A stretch of DNA of 64,000 nt from Helicostylum pulchrum (Eukaryota > Mucoromycota > Mucoromycetes > Mucorales > Mucoraceae), in assembly GCA_025677825.1 (NCBI GenBank), contig JAIXMO010000077.1:33225-97224 (forward strand), in the 5' to 3' direction. Under the pieces are notes generated by a model. The model ran no database searches. It saw nothing but the letters and a program-made list of their open reading frames with translations, and had not been told where the DNA came from. A program made the translations under genes and the position numbers. Of this stretch, positions 34,754-44,753 are shown piece after piece. Each line of letters opens with the position of its first letter. Within the stretch, counting starts at the first letter, position 1.

Positions 34754-36031
34754 TTATCTTATTAAATTGTCCATTGATTTTGACCAGATTTTAACTGAGT
34801 GATCATAACCAGAACTTATTAAACCTATATTTGAATCAACAATAATGGATCGAATCATTGCTTCATGACCAACTAAATCCTTAATAATACGCCCAGTCTT
34901 TGTTTCAACGACTGTGATCGAATTATCATCACCACCAGATGCATAAAAGTAAAGACCAGATGGATGCCAAACATGTCTTCTTGTTGCAAATTTGTTATCA
35001 GTAGCATGTATATAATAATTTTGTAATTGTCTGGATTCACCAGTAGCAAACAAAATAGTACGTCCACTCTCATGATCGGTTGTGCATAACAGCTGACTAC
35101 CATCTGATGAAACAGATATACAAATAGGCGAGAAAGAAACCCAATCATCTCCTGTTGCATTCATATTGATCTTGGTCTGACTCATATCAGTTATATTAAT
35201 ATAATGTAAATAATTATCATCTCGTACACCAATCACTAATACATCTTGGCTTGCAAAACAAATAGTTTCAGCATTACCAATAAAGGGCCCCAATTGTTTG
35301 ATAAGTTTATACTTTGGCGTATCCGTTTCGTCGCTAACGTAAATACAAACTGTACGATCATATGATGCTGTGGCTATGTATTTTCCATCAACAGGAGAAA
35401 ATACACCACGTACAACGTACTTTTGGTGATCTTTTAATACTTGATGTATTCCCGACTTTTCCAAATCTTCTCCGAAATCTGCTTCAAATGAAGTATCTAC
35501 TAATACACTGGTACTATCCATTGACGTCGTCAACATTAAATGTGGTAAAAGAGGATGGAAATCAATACTAAGAACAGGTGCTTGATGATGACGATAACTT
35601 CTTTGTGAAATACCACTACTAGATAACATGGTACTGATCTTGACTGTTTTATCAATAGAACTAGTAGCTAAAGCTTGAGTTTGAGGTTCAAATGCTACAG
35701 CTAAAATGTTGGTATAGTGAATATCAGGATAACTAGCAACAAGTGTATTGAAATAGTCATTGTCTCCATCAAACAACTCATCGCGTCTATATAAGTTTTT
35801 TCTTTAACAACTGATTTTATATACATGTAGAAAACTACACACGTACCTTTGAAGTCTTAAACGTGACATGTCATCTGCAAGTTGTTGTTCAGACACTTGA
35901 CTTGCGGGAAGAGTGTCAAGGAAACGTCTAGCTTCTCTCTTGAATGCCTCTGCTGATTCCATGTAACCATTGTTTACCAAAAACTGCAAGACTGATGCGT
36001 GTAATTGAGGATTGTTATTTTGACTTGTCAT
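34754..36031 (-). CDS. LisH-WD40 repeat protein
   Basis: Two exons (35847-36031, 34754-35786) encode 405 residues. The N-terminal 35 residues are a LisH dimerisation motif (LHASVLQFLVNNGYMESAEAFKREA in pieces). Seven-blade-like WD repeats follow: NILAVAFEPQTQALATSSID, APVLSIDFHPLLPHLMLTTS, VVRGVFSPVDGKYIATASYD, ICISVSSDGSQLLCTTD, HVWHPSGLYFYASGGD and EAMIRSIIVDSNIGLISSGYD. It resembles a scaffold protein. I cannot place it confidently in a named family, so no symbol is given. No TM or signal is present, so it is probably nuclear or cytosolic. The gene is tail-to-tail with BCP1, and its 5' flank is the long region holding the Fanzor relic. Confidence 0.85.
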
Positions 36032-36983
36032 AATATGTTGTTTAGAAAGACAAAAGGCGAGAAGAAAAAAAGCTTAAAAAAATATTCAATTTAAAATATC
36101 TGGTGGGTTTTTATTTATCCGTTTTCCAACGGATGAGTTTGAAGTAACTTGTATCTGACAGTTGATGTTGTTGAAGGAAGAGAGGTTTAATAAAGTTTAA
36201 AAGTTTATTCGCCAAAAAATTATTGACTTGATCAACAAAGTCTTTAAAATTAAGTTCAGGCACAACCTCCCTGAGGTGGATTATCCCGCGCACTATCATA
36301 ATGACAGGAGACTGAAGTGGTTTGTTTTTCACCAACCTCCGTCAGAGATTTTTTCTCCTCGTAAAACCATAAGCAGAGTCGCCTTTCAAGTAAAAACATC
36401 TCGGAGACAAAGTTTTGAGAGACGATAGGACTAGATTTGTGCAGTAAATTATATTGGGGTTAAAAATTATTTAGAATAGAATAGTACCTCCCGATACAGT
36501 AGCGACTCTATTTAAAGGTTTCGGTCCTCAACTGTTCGATTTAAGGGTGCAATCCAATTTCACAAAACAATAAAATTTTCAATAGAATTTAAAATGATTC
36601 TGATGTTTGAGCTCTTGCAGAAAACGATACACAGCATAATTTTTTGTACATTAACTTGGAACTACTTAAAGTATTATAATCCGTCATTGCATGTTCGTAC
36701 TTCTCTGTAAAACGCGTGTTTTTAAGTGAAGGTTTAGATAGATAATGAAAAATATGTTAACGCAGTCAGGGGTAATTAAACTGGTTCTGAAATGAAGACC
36801 AATTTACAAAAAAAAAAAATCAGTAGATTGTGATGCTTTTGGGTGTATTCGTTCAGCCAAAAAAAAAAATTAGAAAATTAGCCACGGACTATTAGAAGAC
36901 ACTGCTACGACTAAATATAGCAATCCAATTAATAGCGGTAGTAGTGGCGATGTTGAAAAAAATATGTATTGGTCTCATAAATA
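36032..36983. other. Intergenic region upstream of the Fanzor relic
   Basis: About 950 bases. Minus-strand open frame 36111-36335 and plus-strand open frame 36228-36428 overlap; neither has a recognised family, and both have stops nearby. This stretch may hold the decayed upstream end of the mobile element. I saw no terminal inverted repeat. Confidence 0.35.
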
Positions 36984-39381
36984 ATGCAACTGTTCATGAA
37001 CTACTACATTATTATTAACTGTCGTGAAACGATTCCAAACAGTATATCTACACAAAACTTTTGGTGTAATATCTGTTTGGTTATTGGATGTAGACAACTA
37101 CCGGAGGATTGTCAAGAAAGACACAGCTCCGTTCCAAATTTCGTACAAACTTATAATGACTTTCTCGTGCAGTTTCCAACGTCAATCAAACCTATTGGGA
37201 ATATAACAGGATATGTACAATATTTCTCTTCGGCTTGCGTTATGATCAGCACAGTATATACCAATTGGTATGTAGAAATATATTAAGGGAAATTGCGAAA
37301 GTATTTGATTTACAAATTATCCGTAGAATTTCCTGAAATCGCCTCTTATATCATTAAAAGAATTGTGGATGATTATGCATTATTTTTAATAACCAACACA
37401 GAAGAACCCCGTGATAATTCTTTTGATACTATCGAAAATGAACAGCTTCGAACAAGATTGAGACTTTTTTATTGATAATGGTACGCTGATTAACAATATA
37501 AAGGAAAAGTTACCTAAATCTACCAGACAAAATCCGTTAACCAAAGCAATAATTTCAAGGAATCCAGGCTCTGTAATATCATTATTTCGAGAAATAATTG
37601 TTAAAAATGAACAGTTACAAGAAGATTGAATGTAACCGTTTCCGAAAATATCCTTCAGGCGACAGAAAAGCTATCAAGACTAACAACAGTCCTCTTACAA
37701 GGAACACAAGCAAATGTTGCAGCAGTAGAATCTACAATCAATAGCGCGAAAGTCCTGGTAAGCTCAGCTGAAACTGCTGTTGTCACCTCTCAAGCACCTA
37801 ATGAAGACGAAGACTCACAATTGCTGTTAACAACATGTCTTGAAAACATACGCATAGCATCAGCGACCTCAGACGCCGTCTCATTTAACTCTAATGTAAA
37901 TGTAGATGTCATTTTACGCTCTTTTGGACTTATCACGACTAATATTGCCAACAGCATGAATCATAACTTGGTCTCATCAAGTAGAACAAAGGAACTCATT
38001 CAAACGGCATTATTGCGTATTGATAATATTCGAAATATTTCTGAAAGATTGGCTACTGCTATCCTCGACTCTGTTAATTCGTCCGAAAACATCAGCAACT
38101 ATATCCGGTCAATTGATAGGTCTTCTACAGATATACTTACTACTATACAAAATACTTTAACTCAAGCAAGAAATAATGACATAGTTAGTGAAGCCATCAT
38201 CCCTCAAGCTGAAGGTTGTAGGAACGCTTTAGAAAGATTGTTGCAAATACTTCAAGATTTGACTGACTCTATGATGATAGATCATCGAATTGTTTCTGGT
38301 GCTGAATCTAATACTCGTACAGAATCCGTCCGATTGCAAAAGCCATTTTCTTTATTTCCAACACCCGGGCTGCAACGGAGACTTATAAAGATAGATGGCA
38401 CCAATATAAATTCTTTTGCGCGTCAAGGAAATACAGCTGAGATTGATTATGAAAGTACTCTTACCAAATTTTATGAAGCTTTCGATTTCAGTAAATTTTT
38501 CAATTTGAAGATAAAATCGTAAGTAACACTAAATGTTATAAAAAAAAGCAATGTGTCTAATATAACTCGATAATACTAGGGCTCAAGATTTGTCTACTTT
38601 ACCTGATATAATGATCAAGATCTTCATCAATGAAGTCAAGACAGACGGATATACTTGTCACTTTACCTTTGCTAGACGTAGAACGGAAAACCCAATGACG
38701 AAGCTTGAGTTGGAAGAAACCATGTGTTTACTAGCTTTCATGGAGATAACGAAATCCGGCGAATGTCCACTAAAGAGTTTTATTCCTACGGTTGTACTTT
38801 ATAACGTATAAAATTTCAACAAGAGATGAAGAGAAGAACGGGTGTTAGCACTATTGAATCCAACATCCCGACCACAAAGACTACTAGCCTGGTCAAGTAT
38901 CGAGAACATGTACGATATATTCTTCTACATATGGCCGATTTTTTTGAATTTTATGGCTTTAACGCATCCAAGATGAGATGGTTGAATTATATGGCAAAAC
39001 AAAAAGCACAAGATACCCCCGTTAATATTTTGATAAATGGAGGAAAGAAATACAACAATAATGGACGAAAGCGACCAAAAACCACTAAGAGCAAGAGACG
39101 AAGGCGCAATAACAGGAAGAATAGACTTGCTAATGCAACAGTGTTGCCTTCTGCGTCTGCTCCGGTTACAATCTAAAAATAATTACCCAGGTCTGTCATG
39201 CTTGTAAAGACAAAAGCAACGTTTGTCTCCAGTCTAATAAAAGGTTCTTTGTTGTACCAATTGTAGAACATTATTATGGAATAGAGATACCAATGCTTCA
39301 AATAATATGTGGGATATTTTTTCATCTGTCTGGTCTGGTTCTGAAAGGCCTAGCATATTTTGTAGAAGCCTAACATCCTAA
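36984..39381 (+). pseudogene. Decayed Fanzor (eukaryotic TnpB-like, OMEGA-type nuclease) gene
   Basis: Several overlapping open frames read as one protein with breaks. Order: an N-terminal part (36984-37475, interrupted by TAA 37284-37286), a short frame at 37465-37629, a helical central part (37626-38518), an intron-like gap (38519-38579, GTAAGT...CTAG), EVKTDGYTCHFTFARRR (38580-38720), then in a shifted frame FTSFHGDNEIRRMSTKEFYS (38727-38790, stop shortly after). Next is IESNIPTTKTTSLVKYREH to VNILINGGKKYN with an Arg/Lys-rich stretch (38826-39176), and finally the zinc ribbon: CHAC (39194) and, after another frame change, CTNC then WNRDTNASNNM (39253-39310), ending at TAA 39379-39381. WNRDTNAS is the RuvC-III signature (NRDxNA) of the TnpB/Fanzor zinc-ribbon end. 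The stretches expected to hold RuvC-I Asp and RuvC-II Glu are missing. Fanzor is identified from family memory; the assignment is strong at the C-terminus. Confidence 0.8.
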
Positions 39382-39622
39382 CAACAATAATTTCTTTAAT
39401 CTTAAACCGCCATTTCAAATATGGTGTGCTCTACACTTAAAGGTATTACACAACCAAAAGGGTATGTAAAATCAACCATTGGTCAAAATATTTTTTACTG
39501 ATGTATAATGATAACGGCAAAGTTTTTATAAATCCAAATAAGCTCTTTGTTTTTTATGTAAATGGTAATAGATATGATAAATGTCTTGTATTATTTGAAT
39601 ATGCTTGAAGAAAAAAAAAGAG

Positions 39623-41151
39623 TTACTTTTCAGATTCGCCTAAAGCAGTTAATAAATCCCGCTTGGCCATACCGTTAAAGTTAACGTTTTCAATCCCAAT
39701 TGCAGTGGCGATCACATCCTTCACACGGTCACTGTATTGAGTAGATTCTTCTTGTTTATTCGGTAATTCCGGCTCACAATATACAATATCAACTGGTGTC
39801 ATCCATCTCGTCATTCTATAGTAGGCATAATACATAAACCCTTTACGGGTGTCCCAGTATGGATCACCAAAGTATCTATCATATCTATAAAGATTTTTAA
39901 TTATCACATGTAATATTCTGACAACCAAATAAACATACTTTATACCGACTGGGCAAACTTTGACTCCTAATTCAAACGCACCTTTTTGAAAACGAATGGC
40001 GAATTTATTATTCACACAAGTTCCTTCAGGGAAAATAATCATTGGGTTTTTCCAAGTATCTGAAGACTCGACATGTTTCTTTAAGCTTTTTTTAAAAAAT
40101 AGGTGTTAATAAAAATGTTGTCTATTTTTCGTTTATCTCTCTCTCTCTTTCTTTCTTTATTATTTACCTCTGTGATAATTCTTTACGTTCTGTTATGTTG
40201 GCACGATCAAAAGTTAATGAATGTAAATAATTTAATCCATTATTTTGTAAGAATCCTAATTGTATAATCGATGAGCATAAATATACTTGTTGGTAGTAGT
40301 ATATGCTGTTTACCTAACGCTCCACCATGTCTAGCCATGACAACAGCATGAGGAAATTTGTTTGCACTTAATAAAATATAATCTAGGTATGAGGTATGAT
40401 TTGCCTATTTAAAACAAAAAAGAATTGTTAGTATTATTATAGTGTATAAAGTATATAAAAAGAGAATGTAACTTACGACAAACACATGGGGTTCATTTAA
40501 TTCAGGCTTTTTTCCAATGTAGTTAACTTTGACACCTAAGGAAAATAAGATACCCTTACAATAATATTTAACCGCAAGTGACTATCAATAAAATAAAGTA
40601 AAAGAGTGGGGATCAGTTAATTATGCTGTAATCAGTATATGATTGGTACATACCACTAAATCGCTATTTTTCAAAGTAACTGCAATAGGTAAAGTAGCAA
40701 AGAATGCGAGGGTAGATGCACCTAGAGTAATACACCGAAGTGGAAATAAAATAGCGTAACGAACAATAGCACTGGGAACTGCAGTAATGCAATCCAAAAT
40801 CTCCATAAATCGATTGGTTCTCTTTACTGTGTCAGTAGTAAAGCATTTTGTGAATGACAACTGATATAATTAAATTAAAAGCTTTTTCTTTTGTATATAT
40901 TTTTTTCTAGTTTTTACCAATTGTTCCCGGGTATATTCAGTATTACAAGATCTACAATTGCGTGACATTTTTTGTTAAAACAGGCACAATTATTTATTTT
41001 TGCCTTCTTTTTTGACAGATTTTATCATATACACATACTTTTTTATTGAACCTTGAATATAATCACTTCTCATCATATCCAAAGATTCGGTCGAAGAATG
41101 CTCTGGTCTACTAAGGTTAGACGCATGAAATAATGGCTCTTGAGGCGGCAT
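39623..41151 (-). CDS. GPAT3/4-like glycerol-3-phosphate or lysophospholipid acyltransferase
   Basis: Six or more exons on the minus strand. The PlsC-type acyltransferase motifs are NHTSYLDY (HxxxxD) near 40.39 kb and FPEGTCVNN (motif III) near 40.03 kb, followed by FQKGAFELGVKVCPVGIKY and YDRYFGDPYWDTRKGFMYY. This run, with YAYYRMTRWMTPVDIVY, is closest to animal GPAT3/GPAT4, ER enzymes that make lysophosphatidate for triacylglycerol. Two to three hydrophobic segments (for example AIVRYAILFPLRCITL) precede the catalytic half. The start is set at ATG 41151 (MPPQEPLFHASNLSRPEHSS), joining exon 2 at the TCTTGTAATACTG acceptor; an internal ATG at 40968 (MSRNCRSC) is an alternative. It is divergent from IMP3. 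The subclass (GPAT or LPAAT) is inferred. Confidence 0.85.
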
Positions 41152-42029
41152 TGTTTTATATTTTAACAAGGTGTAAAAAAAAAAAGAAAAAAAAAAGTTA
41201 AAATTGAAAAGAAAAAAGAAAAAAAAAAGAAATACAATGGCTATATAAGGCGTCTTTCAATCAGAAGCAGTCTCATTTTTTAACGGACCGCTTACCTTAC
41301 CGACTTTCACAAAGTTTGAATATTCAACCGAAACATAGTAATCAACTGAGAGTAATAAATAGATTGTCTTAAAACAATTAATTAGTGTATTCAATGGCGA
41401 TATAGTGACTTCAGGTCTCAAAAATTACGGTACTGTCAGGTAGTGGTTTTAGCCGCCCATTGAGGCTATAGCCCGGCTGTGACAAGTAATAGCATAGTCG
41501 CCGCCTGTTTCCCGTTTTGGAACAATATAGTTTAGTTCCCCCCCCCCCAAATAATGATAGTTGTAGCTGGTACGACTATCCAACACTATAAATGATTACA
41601 AGTTACCAATCTAATAAAAGTCCTTTCATCCCCTTAAGTTTTATCTTACAAAAAGCTATTTTGATAAGCCAAGTGGGTTTATTATAGTCAAGAACAAGTT
41701 ATAGCATAAGGTTTTATAGAATCAAAAGGTAAATCAGATCCCGATACAACAGATAAAGAAACTATCAAAAATTGTGTGAGCATGGCATGATATATAGTAT
41801 TTCGACTGTTGATGCCGCTTTACATACCACTTGCCCCCGGATATCTGTCACTTCTGGGCAATTATATAGCCCACATAGTAATCTCACGAACCAGGGGAAT
41901 GTCATAATCATTGATAACTGAATCAAGATGGGTCGCTTAACGTGACCGTTTTTATTCACTTTTTCTTTCTATTTGAATATTTTTTTTTCGACATTTTTTT
42001 ATATTTTTTATTAAGCAACATAATATACA
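41152..42029. promoter_or_regulatory. Divergent region between acyltransferase and IMP3
   Basis: 880 bases with A-run clusters (41177-41235), a C run of 10 at about 41539-41548, and a somewhat GC-richer block at 41440-41530. The open frame in 41765-41959 has no recognised family and is not called. The promoters of both divergent genes should lie here. Confidence 0.35.
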
Positions 42030-42702
42030 ATGAGACAATTGAAGCATCACGAACAAAAGCTTTTAAAGAAGGTCGATTTCTTACAATGGAAGAAAGAAGA
42101 TACTTTACGTGAAATGAAGGTTATCCGTAGATACTTTCTTCAACAAAGAGAAGATTATCACAAGTAAAGTATTATTAAAAAAGAATTACAGATCTATTTG
42201 TCAAGTATTGATTTTATTTTTTTTATAGGTATAATAAATTAGTGGGAAGCATTAGACAATTAGCCAACAAGATCTCGCTTTTAGACGCTCGTGATCCTTT
42301 CCGTAGTCAACAAGAAAAAGCATTATTAGAGAAATTATATAATATGGGTATTATTACCTCCACAACCAAATTTTCAGACTGTCGTAAAGTGAATGTTTCA
42401 GCTTTCTGTCGTAGACGTTTGCCTATTGTTATGTGTCGTTTAAAGATGGCCGAAACTGTGAAAGAAGCTGTTACATTTGTTGAACAAGGTCATATTCGTG
42501 TAGGTCCTCAAACTATTACCGATCCTGCTTTCTTGGTTAACCGTACCATGGAAGATTATGTCACTTGGGTTGATACTTCAAAGATCAAGAGAAAGATTAT
42601 GAAATACAACGACAAGGTAAATTTTTTGTTTTTTATGTGTATATCTTTTTCTAACTTGCTTTTTTTTTCTCTGTATAGTTGGACGATTACGATCTTTTGT
42701 AA
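42030..42702 (+). CDS. IMP3: U3 snoRNP protein IMP3
   Basis: Three exons (42030-42163, 42229-42616, 42679-42702) encode 181 residues, close to the usual length of about 183. The start [20 protein letters not shown] and the body [23 protein letters not shown], then [30 protein letters not shown] S4 segment (here [20 protein letters not shown]) and ending [21 protein letters not shown] are diagnostic. It is an S4-domain RNA-binding protein of the small-subunit processome, promoting U3-pre-rRNA base pairing. The last exon has only seven sense codons (LDDYDLL). It is in tandem with MCAT (363 bases apart). The stretch 42703-43065 between them is AT-rich with T/C tracts and shows no gene. Confidence 0.95.
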
Positions 42703-43065
42703 ATTATTATTCCTTTTCTCTCTTTTTTTCTCTACATTAAACATATATATTTGCCGTGCCAATAGATGGATACTCTAGCTTTTTTTTTTCTTTTTTTTTT
42801 TGTGGGTGATTTGGGAGTGGATAGACCAGTACTGAAATGGAATATTTTTTCAGGTACATTATACTTGTGGATTGGGTTTATTTTGTTATACAGCTGTTTT
42901 TATGATTGTTGTATTTAAAAATGCATTTGGTGGTACAAAAAAGTTAAACTTTATCTCTCCCCAACTTTATACGACGGATAATTGTTGAGGATTGCAAATC
43001 TTCAATGATTTTCCCCACACTCAATTATTTTTCTTTTTTCCCCTCTTTTATTTTTTTAAAGAAAC

Positions 43066-44589
43066 ATGAATATTTTAAAAAAACAAGTTCCCAAAGTCAT
43101 TGGACGTCGAACATGGATGGTAAAATAACATACAACAACGACAGAGAAAAACATGGAATAACCAAAAAAAAAAACTTAAATAGAGTACTGCCGGTATTGA
43201 ACGCTCTCACCGTGCTATTCTTTTTCCTGGTAAAGTAGCAATCAACTTTCTCTTTTTTGTAGCAAAATATTAACATTGGGGTCGAATTTAGGTCAAGGAT
43301 CACAATACGTAGGTATGGGTAAGGATTTATACAATCTTTACCCGAGATCGGCTAAACTTGTCTTTGATGAAGCTGATGAGGCACTCGGTACCGGCTTACG
43401 TGCGCTTATTTTTGAAGGACATCAGGTATATATACATAAAAAGAGTGAAAAAAAAAGAATCTTATTTCTAACAGGGTTTTTTTTCAAAAGGATAAATTAA
43501 AACTGACACAAAATGCACAACCAGCCATTTTAACTACTTCAATTGCCATGTTACGCGTATTAGAAACCGAATTTGGATTTGATATCTTTAAAGCATGTAA
43601 TCATGCATTGGGCCATTCTTTAGGGGAATACACTGCTTTGGTAGCTACTAAGTCAATGTCCTTAACCGATGCTGTACGTTTGGTAAGGTTGCGTGGAGAA
43701 GCTATGACTAGAGCAGTTGCGGATAGAAAAGGTAAGACTGCAATGTCGGCTTTGGTTGTACGAAAAGATAAACTAGCCGATTTGGAAAATGCTATGGAGG
43801 AAATCATTGCAAATTTACCAGAAAATGAGTTAGTACAATTAGCAAATATCAATAGTGTACGTATTATTATTTAGGTCGGCTGCAATTTTACTAAATATTT
43901 TGTATTTCAGTCTTTCCAAGTCGTTATTAGTGGAACAAGCCTAGGTGTGGATCAAGCCTCTCGTATTTTACAAGAGCGTAGATTTGCTGCTAGAGCTGTG
44001 GATTTACCAGTATCGTACGTGCAAAAATAGAGTTCAACTGAATAAGAACATATTACTAATGACGGATTATAGTGCACCCTTCCATTGTTCTTTAATGAAG
44101 GAAGCTGCTGATGTTATGGAGGACGCATTAAAGAGTGTTAAAATCGAAATGCCTTGTGTTGAAGTTATATCTAACGTCACAGCAAAACCCGTAAGTTTTT
44201 TTTTATTTATTTATTGATCTATTTAAACTAAATGGGAAAAAAAATATTAGTATACTAGCGCAGAAGAAATTCCAAAGCGTTTGGTGGAGCAGGTTACAGC
44301 AACAGTTGAATGGGAACGTAGTATAAACTATTGTAAAGGACAAGATATAGATGACTTTTTATGTTTCGGTCCTGGTAAAGTTTTAGCCAATTTATTAAAG
44401 AAAGAATACCCATTAGATAAGATCAAGTAAGTACATGATATTAAATATATTTTTAACAAGGATTTACTAACAAACAAACGATTTTTTTTTTCAAATCGTA
44501 GAACCATTACTAGCGCAGACGATATTTTACAGCATGCGTTAGAGTATAATAGAAAACAAGATCTTCCAAATGAACCTTGCTTCCGATAA
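43066..44589 (+). CDS. MCT1: Mitochondrial malonyl-CoA:ACP transacylase
   Basis: Eight exons (43066-43119, 43184-43229, 43292-43425, 43491-43856, 43911-44014, 44073-44190, 44251-44426, 44502-44589) encode 361 residues. The start MNILKKQVPKVIGRRTWMST is basic and acid-free, a mitochondrial targeting peptide. It is followed by ILFPGQGSQYVGMG (family start), QPAILTTSIAM, GHSLGEYTAL (active-site Ser), RGEAMTRAV, VVISGTSLG, SAPFHCSLM (His-Cys loop) and VEVISNVTAKP. The reaction transfers malonyl from CoA to mitochondrial ACP for type II fatty-acid synthesis and lipoate supply. Two acceptors are atypically A-rich (TTTCAAAAG; AAACTTAAATAG). Family certain; symbol by yeast homology. Confidence 0.93.
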
Positions 44590-44753
44590 ATTAAGTCACA
44601 CATTCTCTCCAGATCGGGTTTATTAGCGAGATGACATGATCCTGTACATTAAATAAAATTGATACTTTTTTTTTTTTATAAAAAAAAGTATTTTATCTTC
44701 TTTTTTGACACTCTTTTTTTTTTTCTTGGCTGTACTAGTAGTGTTATAAAATT

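Noticed and set aside
36111..36428. Opposing 66-74 codon ORFs near 36.2 kb
   Set aside because: No homology that I recognise, they overlap, and have no plausible splice partners; possibly decayed element sequence.
43005..43238. ORF overlapping the start of the MCAT gene
   Set aside because: It reads through an intron and in another frame; MCAT exons in the same place join to FPGQGSQ.
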